Positions 43,864 to 52,311 of a DNA stretch of 64,000 nucleotides are shown piece by piece. The stretch comes from Streptomyces sp. R33. GTDB lineage: Bacteria; Actinomycetota; Actinomycetes; Streptomycetales; Streptomycetaceae. Numbering within the stretch: the stretch's first letter is position 1; every line of letters begins with the position of its first letter. A program made the position numbers and the translations under genes. Under the pieces are notes generated by a model. It saw nothing but the letters and a program-made list of their open reading frames with translations. It was not told the DNA's origin and ran no database searches. The stretch covers positions 7,496,001 through 7,560,000 of the forward strand of contig NZ_CP165727.1 in assembly GCF_041200175.1 (NCBI RefSeq), read 5' to 3'.

Positions 43864-43890
43864 CGCCACTTCACGAGCCCAGCCCGTGAC

Positions 43891-43923
43891 ATGAGCCCCG
43901 CCGGTCGGTCCGGCGGGGCTCAT
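43891..43923 (+). terminator. Terminator of the cold-shock gene
   Basis: Perfect 14-bp stem ATGAGCCCCGCCGG with its complement around TCGGT (43891-43904, 43910-43923). It also lies 28 bp beyond the end of the convergent TetR gene. Confidence 0.82.
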
Positions 43924-43951
43924 GGCTGTCATGGGGCGGGCGCGGAGGCGG

Positions 43952-44569
43952 TCACGGGCCGGCCGGCCGGGAGGTCGCGCGGTGCAGGGCCAGCAATAGC
44001 GGCCAGACGTGGTCCGCCAGCTCCGCCGGGGAGCCCGGCACGCTGCCGTGCAGCCAGTCGGCGAGGACCCCGGTGAAGGTCGCGGCGACCGCCGAGGCCA
44101 CCAGGTCGGCGTGCGGGGCGCCGACCGCCGCGCGCTCGGCGCGGGCGCGGGCACGCAGCTCCCGGTGGAGCCGCTCGCCGAGCGGGCCGCCGCCGCCCGG
44201 CAGGAGCAGGGTGCGGTACAGGGCCCCGTGTGCGGCGGCATCGGCGAGGAAACCTGCCAGCGCGGCCGGGGGCCGGACCGGGGCCCGCGCCCCGGGCTCC
44301 GTCTGCCAGGCGTGCAGGGCGTCGACGGCCGCGTGCACCACATCGGCGCACGCGTCGACGGCCAGCGCCGGGAGGTCCTCGTAGTGCAGGTAGAACGTGG
44401 CGCGGCCGACCCCGGCCCGGCGGACCACCGCCGAGACGCTGACCTCCCCGAGCGGCCGGTCCGCGCACTCGGCGAGCAGGCTCTCGCGCAGCCGGGCCTT
44501 GGTGCGGGCGGTCCGCGGGTCCTCGGGGCTCACGGTGTGCTCGGGGCTCGCGCGGTGCTCGGGGCTCAC
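43952..44569 (-). CDS. TetR-family regulator
   Basis: 205 residues from the GTG at 44569, which overlaps the DUF1304 stop by 4 bp (GTGA). The N-terminus consists of three 18-bp tandem copies encoding SPEH-type units; a second GTG in copy 3 (44533) is an alternative start. The HTH is VSVSAVVRRAGVGRATFYLHYED; the C-terminal ligand domain (about 75-200) is all helical. It probably represses its own operon through the 32-bp palindrome at 44961. Confidence 0.85.
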   Translation of the reverse strand: MSPEHRASPEHTVSPEDPRTARTKARLRESLLAECADRPLGEVSVSAVVRRAGVGRATFYLHYEDLPALAVDACADVVHAAVDALHAWQTEPGARAPVRPPAALAGFLADAAAHGALYRTLLLPGGGGPLGERLHRELRARARAERAAVGAPHADLVASAVAATFTGVLADWLHGSVPGSPAELADHVWPLLLALHRATSRPAGP

Positions 44570-44919
44570 GCGGCCAGCAGTGCCGCGCCCAGGGCGAGGG
44601 CGCCGGGCAGGGCCTGGGCGATCAGGATGCGGCGATTGGCGGTCGCGGCCCCGTACACCCCGGCGACGATCACGCAGACGAGGAAGAAGACCTGCGTGGC
44701 GAGCGAGTCGATGACCAGCGACCAGACCAGGCCGGCGGCCAGGAAGCCGTTGTAGAGGCCCTGGTTGGCCGCGAGCGGCGCGGTGCGGCGGGCCAGGTCC
44801 TCGTCGAACCCGGACAGGGCCCGGCCGGGCGGCCGCTGCCACAGGAACATCTCCAGGACCAGGAAGTACACGTGCAGCGCGGCGACGACACCGATGAGGA
44901 CCTGAGCGACCGTGTGCAC
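44566..44919 (-). CDS. DUF1304 membrane protein
   Basis: 117 residues from the GTG at 44919 with GGAGG 8 bp upstream; a TTG at 44976 lies inside the operator and is unlikely. Four predicted spans, with the family hallmarks LHVYFLVLEMFLW and ANQGLYNGFLAAGL. The function is unknown; the family often neighbours TetR genes, as here. It is translationally coupled to the TetR gene. Confidence 0.83.
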   Translation of the reverse strand: MHTVAQVLIGVVAALHVYFLVLEMFLWQRPPGRALSGFDEDLARRTAPLAANQGLYNGFLAAGLVWSLVIDSLATQVFFLVCVIVAGVYGAATANRRILIAQALPGALALGAALLAA

Positions 44920-44960
44920 GGCCACCTCCGTTTCGCGGGCGGTTGGGTCGGGCAGGGTGG

Positions 44961-44992
44961 CCGACTTCCTGGACAACTGTACAGGAAGTCGG
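44961..44992. promoter_or_regulatory. TetR operator upstream of DUF1304-tetR
   Basis: Two 15-bp arms, CCGACTTCCTGGACA and TGTACAGGAAGTCGG, around AC, with 14 of 15 positions complementary. The site is 42 bp before the DUF1304 start and 40 bp before the divergent BtrH-like gene, so the regulator may control both. Confidence 0.75.
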
Positions 44993-45031
44993 GTGCGCCA
45001 TCACCCGAACGGGCGCGGCTACGCTGACCGC

Positions 45032-46030
45032 ATGACCCCCCTCGTCCATTCGGACTTCGGCACCGGCCGCCACCGCGAGGCCTCGCTCATCCGCCACGCC
45101 CTCGGGAGCGTGCACGACGAGGTGCTGGTCGCCGGCCTCGCGGGCGGGATCGGCTTCATGTACTTCGTCTTCGAGTACGCGGGCCACCCCCCGATGCCGA
45201 CGATCGTCGCCCAGGCCCACCCCCAGCCCTGGGTGCAGACCGCTCTGGGGCGGCTGCACGTCCCGTACGAGGCCACGCGCAGCGCCAAACCCCGCTGGGG
45301 GCGGATGTGCGCCGCCCTCGACGACGGGCGTCCGGTGTTCTGTACGGTCGACCGGTCCCGGCTGCCCTGGCACGAGGGGGCTTCGGAGATGGCCGGTGCG
45401 GATCCGTACACCGTGCTCGTCGCGGGCTACGAGGGCCCGGAGGGCGAGACGCTGTACGTCGAGGACGGGGCCGATGTCCCGTACCGGATCGCCCGCGAGG
45501 AGTTCGGCGCCGCCTGGACGGGGCACCGCAAGGGCCACCACCAGATGGTGGTGCCCACCGGTCCCGCCACCGGCGAGCCGGATCTCGACGAGGCCGTCGC
45601 CACCACCGCCGCCCGACTCACCGGGCCGGTGCTCGGCAACCAGTTCGACGTCAACTTCGGCTTCTCCGGCATGGCGAAGTTCGCGGCGCAGCTGCGGGAT
45701 ACGACCACCAAGACGGGCTGGGAGCGGCGGTTCGGCACCCCGGAGGCCTTCCGGGTGGGCACCGGGCGGCTGTACGCCTGCCTCGAGGAGGAGTGGACCG
45801 CCCCCGGCGCCACCCGGCCGCTGTACGCCGACTTCCTCGACCTCGCCGGTCGGCCGGAGGCGGCCTCGCTCCTGCGGGAGTCCGCCCGGCACTGGTCGGA
45901 GCTGGCGGCCGTGGCCCGTACGGCCGACCCGGACTCCGATGCCGCCGCGCGGCGGGCCCTGTTCGACGCGTGCGCCGAACGCGTGGACCGCTCGCTGGAC
46001 CTGGAGCGCCGGGCCGTCGCCCTGCTCTGA
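45032..46030 (+). CDS. BtrH-like protein (BtrH_N + DUF4872)
   Basis: 332 residues. The N-terminal half (about 10-150) resembles the BtrH_N domain, a C39-peptidase-like fold: EASLIRHALGSVHDEVLVAGLAGGIGFMYF, RMCAALDDGRPVFCTVD and DPYTVLVAGYEG. The C-terminal half is DUF4872-like. BtrH in butirosin biosynthesis transfers an acyl group from carrier protein to the aminoglycoside. No carrier protein or aminoglycoside genes are nearby, so this is an orphan whose acyl donor is unknown. The position where the catalytic Cys would be expected (near SVHDEV) reads Val/His rather than Cys. Confidence 0.75.
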   Translation: MTPLVHSDFGTGRHREASLIRHALGSVHDEVLVAGLAGGIGFMYFVFEYAGHPPMPTIVAQAHPQPWVQTALGRLHVPYEATRSAKPRWGRMCAALDDGRPVFCTVDRSRLPWHEGASEMAGADPYTVLVAGYEGPEGETLYVEDGADVPYRIAREEFGAAWTGHRKGHHQMVVPTGPATGEPDLDEAVATTAARLTGPVLGNQFDVNFGFSGMAKFAAQLRDTTTKTGWERRFGTPEAFRVGTGRLYACLEEEWTAPGATRPLYADFLDLAGRPEAASLLRESARHWSELAAVARTADPDSDAAARRALFDACAERVDRSLDLERRAVALL

Positions 46031-46076
46031 GCCGTACGGGCCCCGCGAAGGGGTCGCTCTGCTCCGCTCGCGCCGG

Positions 46077-46280
46077 TTACTCCTCCCGGATCCGGATGGC
46101 GGCCACCGGGCAGGCGCGCGCTGCCTCGCGGAGCAGCGGGCTGCCGTTGCCGTCCTCCCGGCCCGGGAGCACCTGGCTGAAGCCGTCGTCGTCCTGGGTG
46201 AACACGTCCGGCGCGGTCAGGGCGCACTGCCCGGCGCCGATGCAGACGGCCGTGTCGATGTCGATGCGCTGTGGCGACAT
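46077..46280 (-). CDS. 3Fe-4S ferredoxin for the adjacent P450
   Basis: 67 residues. The cysteine pattern is C-x5-C then C-P (VCIGAGQC, RACPVAAI), three Cys, as in the 3Fe-4S ferredoxins that feed electrons to streptomycete P450s. It starts 5 bp after the P450 stop, an obvious operon. Confidence 0.9.
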   Translation of the reverse strand: MSPQRIDIDTAVCIGAGQCALTAPDVFTQDDDGFSQVLPGREDGNGSPLLREAARACPVAAIRIREE

Positions 46281-46284
46281 GCCC

Positions 46285-47472
46285 TCACCATGCCACGGGG
46301 AGTTCGACCATGCCCTGGATGGTGTCGCCGGGCCGGAACGGGATCCGGTCCGGCTCGGCCGCCAGCCGGAGCCCCGGCAGCCGTGCGAACAGCGTTCCCA
46401 GGGCGATCTCCATCTCGGCCCGGGCCAGGTTCTGCCCGAGGCACTGGTGGACGCCGAAGCCGAATCCGACGTGGTGCCGGGCGGGCCGGTGCCAGTCCAG
46501 GGTGTCGGGCTCGTCGAACACCGCCGCGTCCCGGTTGATGACGGAGGTGGAGAAGATCACCCCGTCGTCCGCGCGGACCGTCACCCCGCCGATCTCGATG
46601 TCCTCCGTCGCCACCCGCAGCATCCCGTCCGCGATGGACAGGAAGCGCATCAGCTCCTCCACGGCCACCGAGATCAGTGAGGGGTCGGCGCGCAGCTCGG
46701 CCAGCTGCTCGGGATGCCGCAGCAGGGTGAACGTACCGAGCGAGATCATGTTCGCCGTGGTCTCGTGCCCCGCGATCAGCAGGATCGCGGCCAGTGAGAC
46801 CAGCTCGTCGATGTCGGTCTCACCGGTCTCCAGCCGCCGCTCGACGAGCTCGTCCAGCAGGCCGTCGCCCCGGTGCGTCCGCTTGCGCTCGATCAGATCG
46901 GCCAGGTACCCGTTGATCCGGGACCGCGCGTCCTCCACGTCGGCGAGTTCCGGCCCGCGCAGCAGCCGCCGGGACTGCGCTTCGAAGAACTCGTGGTCCT
47001 CGTACGGGACTCCGAGCAGGGCGCAGATGACCATCGACGGCACGGGCAGGGCGAAGGCGCTGACCAGCTCGGCCTCCGGCCCCCTGGCGACCATGTCGTC
47101 GATGAGCCGGTCCACGGTCTGCCGGATCGCGGGCCGCAGGGCCGCCGTCCGCTTCAGGGTGAAGCTCGGGATGAGCATCCGGCGCTGGGTGTTGTGCACG
47201 GGGTCGTCGACGCCGAGCAGGGCCGTGCGGCGGTTCTGCAGCCCCTTGAACCGCTTCGTGGGGGTGGGGAAGGCCTCGTTCTGCCGGTCGGCCGAGAGCC
47301 TGCCGTCGGAGAGCAGGGCGCGCGCCTCGGCGTGCCCGGTGACCACCCACACCGAGCGGCCGTCGAAGAGGGTGACCCGGGAGAGCGGCCGGCCCTCGCG
47401 GAGGGGCTGGTAGGCGGCCGGCGGGTGGTAGGGGCAGGTTCGGTCCTGAGGGAAGGCAACGGTCTCTGACAT
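46285..47472 (-). CDS. Cytochrome P450
   Basis: 395 residues, ATG after GAGGTG. The I-helix oxygen motif is AGHETT, the K-helix ExxR lies in EELMR, and the haem-binding loop is FGFGVHQCLG with Cys as the iron ligand. The N-terminus (CPYHPPAAYQPLREGRPLSRVTL) is close to the CYP105 type, which oxidises macrolides, vitamin D and xenobiotics. It is soluble, with no membrane anchor. The ferredoxin is encoded directly downstream; a reductase is not in the window. Confidence 0.92.
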   Translation of the reverse strand: MSETVAFPQDRTCPYHPPAAYQPLREGRPLSRVTLFDGRSVWVVTGHAEARALLSDGRLSADRQNEAFPTPTKRFKGLQNRRTALLGVDDPVHNTQRRMLIPSFTLKRTAALRPAIRQTVDRLIDDMVARGPEAELVSAFALPVPSMVICALLGVPYEDHEFFEAQSRRLLRGPELADVEDARSRINGYLADLIERKRTHRGDGLLDELVERRLETGETDIDELVSLAAILLIAGHETTANMISLGTFTLLRHPEQLAELRADPSLISVAVEELMRFLSIADGMLRVATEDIEIGGVTVRADDGVIFSTSVINRDAAVFDEPDTLDWHRPARHHVGFGFGVHQCLGQNLARAEMEIALGTLFARLPGLRLAAEPDRIPFRPGDTIQGMVELPVAW

Positions 47473-47608
47473 GCAGCACCTCGTAAGCATGGTTCCGTGT
47501 GTCCGTCTCACCGGAACCCATTACATGCCCTAGGCACCTATCTGACCTATGCCAGTTTCGGCCAGACAGCCCTCTTCGGCCCGCCCGGCCGGGTGACCGC
47601 CGAGCCGC

Positions 47609-47947
47609 TCAGAGGTGGGCGTCCAGGAACTCCCGGAGCTCCGCGCGGCTCATCGCCCCGGCCCGGCTCGCCACGGCCTCGCCGTCCTTGACGAGGACGA
47701 CGGTGGGCGCGCCGGTCACGCCGAACCGCCTGGTCGGCTCGGGGCAGCGGGTCATGTCGGTGCGGACCGCCGTCAGCCGCGTGCCGTACTCCTCGGCCGC
47801 CTCGGTCACGAGCGCGTCCATCGCCCGGCAGGCCTCCAGGGCCTTGGGCCAGGTCCCGATGAAGTAGGCGAGAACGGGCCCCCCGGTCATGCCGAGGATG
47901 AAGTCGAACTCCTGGTTCTCCAGCGGCTGGTGTACCCGACGTGCCAT
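47609..47947 (-). CDS. Thioredoxin-fold protein without CxxC
   Basis: 112 residues, ATG after AGGAG. It has the thioredoxin core: FDFILGMTGGPVLAYFIGTW, then VRTDMTRCPEPTRRFGVTGAPTVVLVKDG with the cis-Pro. At the active site the usual W-C-G-P-C reads TWPKAL, so both catalytic Cys are missing; a Cys occurs later in EACRAMD. It cannot do classical disulfide exchange and may bind partners or act as a chaperone. It is transcribed alone. Confidence 0.78.
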   Translation of the reverse strand: MARRVHQPLENQEFDFILGMTGGPVLAYFIGTWPKALEACRAMDALVTEAAEEYGTRLTAVRTDMTRCPEPTRRFGVTGAPTVVLVKDGEAVASRAGAMSRAELREFLDAHL

Positions 47948-48119
47948 GGGTGGTGCTCCTGCTTCGTGTGCCGAGTGCTGTATGGGCGGGCCCCCATCAT
48001 CGCTGCCGGGCCCGCGTGGCCGAATTCCAGCCGGGATGGTTGTTCCGGCCAAGGGGCCAGGGGATGTCGCTTCCGCCGCCCCGGGCCCGTTGTCAGTGGT
48101 GCCTGTGAAGCTGGGCGGT

Positions 48120-48389
48120 ATGGACGACAGGATGCTCCGGCGCCGGGTCTACGGCGCCGACCACGACGACCCCGACCCCGGCCCGCGCCCGGGCCATGTC
48201 TACGGCGAACTCGTGGGCGGCCCCCTGGACGGGCTCCTCCTGGACATCACCGGCTGGAGCCCGCTCCAACTCGCCGAGGAGGCCCGGCTCCCCACCGAGA
48301 TAGGTCGCTACGGAGCCGGCGGCCGCGCCCACTACCGCCGCCGCGCGGCCGACCCGGACCACTGGGACTGGTCGGGCGACAGCCGGTGA
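48120..48389 (+). CDS. Small hypothetical protein
   Basis: 89 residues from the ATG at 48120. Contains GHVYGELVGGPLDGLLLDITGW, a beta-rich block found in small streptomycete proteins of unknown function, and a polar, Arg/Asp-rich tail. It looks cytoplasmic; no family name is assigned. Confidence 0.6.
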   Translation: MDDRMLRRRVYGADHDDPDPGPRPGHVYGELVGGPLDGLLLDITGWSPLQLAEEARLPTEIGRYGAGGRAHYRRRAADPDHWDWSGDSR

Positions 48390-48418
48390 CCCCGGCCCGC
48401 GATCCCGGTGGCGGGGCG

Positions 48419-48793
48419 TCAGCCGGCCGCGCCCCGGCTGACGTTCCGGGCCCACAGGACCAGCGGGAGCTGCAGCGGCAGCCGGGCGATCGTCACGGCC
48501 TGCACGGCGGGGGAGCGGCGGCGGGCGTCGACGGCCATCTTCACGTTCGCGGGGAACACCCCGACGAAGAACGCCGCCGCGGCCAGCGCCGCGACCCGGC
48601 GGGTGCGCGGATGGGCGACACCGGCGGCGAGCGCCAGCTCGGCCGCGCCGCTCGCGTACGTCCACTGCCGGGCCGTGCCGGGCAGGGCGCTCGGGACGAT
48701 CGCGTCGAACTGCTTCGGCACGATCGCGTGCGCGACGCCCGCGGTCGCCAGCAGGCCGGCGAGCAGGACGGGGGAAGAAGGGGTGCGCGGCAT
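48419..48793 (-). CDS. DoxX-family membrane protein
   Basis: 124 residues with four predicted spans. The first span and loop (LLATAGVAHAIVPKQFDAIVP) and the fourth region (LQLPLVLWARNV) fit the DoxX-like family, whose members affect redox or thiol balance in the membrane. It is divergent from the DGPF/ECF pair. Confidence 0.75.
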   Translation of the reverse strand: MPRTPSSPVLLAGLLATAGVAHAIVPKQFDAIVPSALPGTARQWTYASGAAELALAAGVAHPRTRRVAALAAAAFFVGVFPANVKMAVDARRRSPAVQAVTIARLPLQLPLVLWARNVSRGAAG

Positions 48794-48967
48794 CGGAAGG
48801 TCCTCTCGCAGGGGCCGGAGCCCGCGATCCTACTCGCGGGTAGCGCTTTTCGGGCCGGAAGATTCTCTTTGAAGAATTCTCCGTGGAGCTGTCGATCCGG
48901 GCGTCTCCCGTTCGACGAAGCAGTGAGAGGCGGGGGAAGGCCCCGCCCGCCCGACCGAGGAGTCACC

Positions 48968-49327
48968 GTGCCGCGCTTCCTTTCCATGATCCGTATCGAC
49001 GAGCAGGCCCTTCCCGCCGACACCGAGTTCCCGCCGGAGTTCGGGCAGCGGATGGGCGCACTGATGGAGGAGATCACCAAGGCCGGGGTGATGCTGGACA
49101 CCGCGGGGCTGCTCCCGACCTCCGAGGGGACCCGGGTGACCTGGTCCGGCGGCAAGCTGAGCTACACCGACGGCCCCTTCACCGAGACCAAGGAGGTCGT
49201 CGGCGGCTACGCCATCCTCCAGGCCAAGGACAAGGCCGAGGCGCTGGAGTGGACCAAGCGGTTCCTCGAGATCCACCCCGAGGAGTGGACGGTCGGCGCC
49301 GAGCTGCGCCAGATCGACGAGGGCTGA
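48968..49327 (+). CDS. YCII-related DGPF-motif protein
   Basis: 119 residues from a GTG after GAGGAG. It is a YCII ferredoxin-like fold carrying the motif YTDGPFTETKEVVGGYAIL that names the DGPF group. Such proteins are standard genomic partners of ECF42 sigma factors, and an ECF42-type gene starts 64 bp downstream. The biochemical role is unknown. Confidence 0.9.
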   Translation: MPRFLSMIRIDEQALPADTEFPPEFGQRMGALMEEITKAGVMLDTAGLLPTSEGTRVTWSGGKLSYTDGPFTETKEVVGGYAILQAKDKAEALEWTKRFLEIHPEEWTVGAELRQIDEG

Positions 49328-49391
49328 CCGCGCCCGGCCGCGCCGCGCGCCGCGCCGCGTTTGCCCTGCCCCGTCACGGCTGCTCTGATGG

Positions 49392-50627
49392 GTGGCCGTG
49401 ACGGCAGTGAGTGCGACCCAGGCGGTCGAAGCGGTGTTCCGGATCGAGTCGGCGCGGATCATCGCCGGCGTCGCGCGCATCGTGCGCGACCTCGGCATCG
49501 CCGAGGAGATCGCCCAGGACGCGCTGGTCGCCGCCCTGGAACAGTGGCCGGAGTCGGGTGTCCCGGACAGGCCGGGCGCCTGGCTCATGGCCACCGCCAA
49601 ACACCGCGCGATCGACCTCGTCCGCCGCAAGGAGACCTACGCGCGCAAGCTCGCCGAGGTCGGCCGGACCCTGGAGGACGTGCCGCCGCCCGCCGAGCCG
49701 GCGGCCCCGGACGAGATCGACGACGACCTGCTGCGGCTGATCTTCACCGCCTGCCATCCCGTCCTGGCCACCGAGGCCCGGATCGCGCTCACCCTGCGCC
49801 TGATGGGCGGACTGACGACCCAGGAGATCGCCCGAGCCTTCCTCGCCTCGGAGCCGGCCGTGGCCCAGCGCATCGTCCGGGCGAAGCGGGCGCTCGCCAA
49901 GGCGGACGTGCCCTTCGAGGTCCCGTACGGAGCCGACCGCGAGGAGCGGCTCGCCCCGGTCCTGGAGGTCATCTACCTGATCTTCAACGAGGGCTACTCG
50001 GCGACCGCCGGCGACGACCTCGTCCGCCCCGCCCTGTGCGAGGACGCCCTCCGGCTGGCCCGGGTACTGGCCGGCCTGATGCCCGAGGAGCCCGAGGTGC
50101 ACGGGCTGGCGGCCCTGCTGGAGTTCCAGGCCTCCCGGATCTCCGCCCGCACCGGCCCCGACGGCGAGCCCGTGCTGCTCGCCGACCAGAACCGGGCCAA
50201 GTGGAACCGGATGCTGATCCGCCGCGGCGCCCTGGCGATGCAGCACGCGGGGAGCGGCCCGTACTCCCTCCAGGCCGCGATCGCCGGCTGCCACGCGGAG
50301 GCCGTCCGCTACGAGGACACGGACTGGGCGACGATCGCCACCCTCTACGGGCGGCTCGTCGAGCTGGTCCCGTCGCCGGTCGTGGAACTCAACCGGGCGG
50401 TCGCCGTCTCGATGGCCGAGGGCCCGGAAGCCGCGCTCCCGCTGGTCGACGCCCTGGCCGGGGAACCGGCCCTGCGCACCTACCACCTGCTGCCGAGCGT
50501 ACGGGGCGACCTGCTGGAGCGGCTGGGCCGCCGGGAGGAGGCCCGGGCGGAGTTCGAACGCGCCGCCTCGCTCACGCGCAACGCACGGGAACAGGCGCTG
50601 CTGCTGGGGCGTGCCGCCCGCGTGTGA
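49392..50627 (+). CDS. ECF42-type RNA polymerase sigma factor
   Basis: 411 residues from a GTG at 49392 (49398 is also possible). Region sigma2 (ARIIAGVARIVRDLGIAEEIAQDALVAALEQW, then KHRAIDLVRR) and sigma4 (LTLRLMGGLTTQEIARAFLASEPAVAQRIVRAKRAL) are followed by a conserved C-terminal extension of about 220 residues (YLIFNEGYSAT, LNRAVAVSMAEGPEAAL, GRREEARAEFERA) with TPR-like ends. The extension is characteristic of ECF42 and replaces the anti-sigma factor as control device. The DGPF gene upstream is its probable target and partner. Confidence 0.92.
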   Translation: MAVTAVSATQAVEAVFRIESARIIAGVARIVRDLGIAEEIAQDALVAALEQWPESGVPDRPGAWLMATAKHRAIDLVRRKETYARKLAEVGRTLEDVPPPAEPAAPDEIDDDLLRLIFTACHPVLATEARIALTLRLMGGLTTQEIARAFLASEPAVAQRIVRAKRALAKADVPFEVPYGADREERLAPVLEVIYLIFNEGYSATAGDDLVRPALCEDALRLARVLAGLMPEEPEVHGLAALLEFQASRISARTGPDGEPVLLADQNRAKWNRMLIRRGALAMQHAGSGPYSLQAAIAGCHAEAVRYEDTDWATIATLYGRLVELVPSPVVELNRAVAVSMAEGPEAALPLVDALAGEPALRTYHLLPSVRGDLLERLGRREEARAEFERAASLTRNAREQALLLGRAARV

Positions 50628-50646
50628 ACACGGGCGGCCGGCTTCC

Positions 50647-52158
50647 TCAGGGGTGGCGGGCGTACGGGGCGGCCTCGACCGGGGTGCCGACGGTGCGGCG
50701 CGGCGAGGTCAGCGCGACCGGGCGGCGGAACGCGCCGTGCCGGGCGATCTCCCGGACCGTCCCGCGCAGCGACTCCTGGAAGTCGTCCATGGTGCGGCGC
50801 GCCGCGGCGGTGTCCACGTAGAGCGAGTTCATGTGCAGCCCGTCCGCGTCCCGCTGGAACCAGGAGCAGGCGCCGTTGGCGCGCGCCGACCACACGTGCG
50901 AGGTCGGCCGCCAGTCCTCGTGCCGGTCGGCGCCGGGACACTTGCGGACGTCGATGTAGGAGAAGAAGTTCACCGGGTACGGCCAGGAGCGGGCCGCGAA
51001 CTCGGTGGGCGCCAGCAGCTGCCAGGCCCGGACGAACGGCACGTCGATGTGCTCCATCATCGCGCCGAACCCGGCCCGGACCGCCGCGATGACCTGGGCG
51101 AAGTCCCGGCCGGGCGACGCGTCGAACTCGATGGGCAGGGTGTTGACGAACCAGCCCACGGAGTTCGACCAGCCGCCCCGGCCGCGCTCGCTGAGCGGCA
51201 TGAAGCCCCGGTACACGCCCGGGCCGCCGGCCTCGCGCAGACAGACCGCGACCGCGGCCAGGACCCCCATGAACGGCTTGCCGTCGACCGCCCGGCAGGC
51301 CTTCTCGAACACCTCGGCCTCGGCGGCGTCCAGCAGCGTCGAGGCCTCGTTGACGATCGGGTACATCCGGTCCGGCTCCACCCCGAGCTCGAGCGGGAAC
51401 CGGGGGAAGAACTCGCCGCCGCTGCGGGCCATGAACGACTTCCAGTAGCCGAGGCGTTCGTCGTCGGCGTCGATGGAGAGGTAGCGGCGGCGCTGCTCCT
51501 CGGCGAAGTCGAGGTAGCTCGGTGCGGGCGGCAGATCGATGTCCTCGCCGCGCAGCAGCGCCTCGTACGCGTTCTGCACCTCGTGGACGACGATCGGCAT
51601 CGACAGGCCGTCGCAGACGATGTGGTCGAAGGCCAGGTAGACGGTCGCGGAGTCCTCGCGCAGGACGGCGCCCATCGTGAAAAGCGGCCAGGAGAGGGTG
51701 TCGATGCTGCGCGTGAACCGCTCGAAGAGGAAGCCGCGCAGCTCGTCGGCAGAGTCGAAGGCGGCCACGGGGGCGGCGTCGAGGGCGAGTTCGCCGGCGT
51801 CGATCGGCTCGCACGCCAACTCGCCCGCGAGGCGCCGGAACTCGCAGCGCAGCACTTCGTGCCGGCGTACGAAGGCCAGCAGGGCCCGGGTCAACGCGTG
51901 CTCGTCGAGGGCCCCCGCGACCTCGAAGGTGACGGCGACCCAGGACGCGACGGGGTCGTCGGCTCCGCGGCTCTCCTCGGCGACGGTGAAGTGCTTGTCC
52001 TGGTTGAACGAAGCCCTCCTGCCGGCCGCATCGCCCGGCGCATCGCCCGCTGCATCGCCCGCGCCGCCGTCCGCCGCCGCCCCGGCCGTGGACCGCAACC
52101 GCCACTCGACGACCCGTCCGGGTTCCATGTGGTGCATCTCCAGAGGAAACTGCCGCAT
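50647..52158 (-). CDS. Stand-alone condensation-domain protein
   Basis: 503 residues. It matches the NRPS condensation/acyltransferase fold: the core motif reads FDHIVCDGLSMPI, keeping the second (catalytic) His and the Asp of HHxxxDG but with Asp for the first His. The later motifs FMPLSERGRGGWSNSVGWFVNTLPIEF (dimer-bridging loop) fit. A Gly/Asp/Ala repeat (about 28-46) lies in the N-terminal part. No adenylation or carrier domain is nearby, so it could be a PapA-like acyltransferase or a free-standing C domain acting on a remote partner. Confidence 0.82.
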   Translation of the reverse strand: MRQFPLEMHHMEPGRVVEWRLRSTAGAAADGGAGDAAGDAPGDAAGRRASFNQDKHFTVAEESRGADDPVASWVAVTFEVAGALDEHALTRALLAFVRRHEVLRCEFRRLAGELACEPIDAGELALDAAPVAAFDSADELRGFLFERFTRSIDTLSWPLFTMGAVLREDSATVYLAFDHIVCDGLSMPIVVHEVQNAYEALLRGEDIDLPPAPSYLDFAEEQRRRYLSIDADDERLGYWKSFMARSGGEFFPRFPLELGVEPDRMYPIVNEASTLLDAAEAEVFEKACRAVDGKPFMGVLAAVAVCLREAGGPGVYRGFMPLSERGRGGWSNSVGWFVNTLPIEFDASPGRDFAQVIAAVRAGFGAMMEHIDVPFVRAWQLLAPTEFAARSWPYPVNFFSYIDVRKCPGADRHEDWRPTSHVWSARANGACSWFQRDADGLHMNSLYVDTAAARRTMDDFQESLRGTVREIARHGAFRRPVALTSPRRTVGTPVEAAPYARHP

Positions 52159-52311
52159 TCCGTCATCCCTTCGCCCCCAGAGTCAACCCCGAGGCCCTAA
52201 CGACACCCGCCCCACGGAAGTGACGCCCACCAGGCCGTTCCCCATGGGCCCGCGCATGCCGTACGGGCCAGTCGGCCGGGCCGGGTCCTCGTCAAGGCGA
52301 CCGACCCCGCC

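Noticed and set aside
45032..52158. A secondary-metabolite cluster made of the BtrH-like, P450/ferredoxin, ECF and condensation-domain genes
   Set aside because: The genes lie on different strands, are separated by unrelated genes and lack any synthase, carrier protein or adenylation gene.
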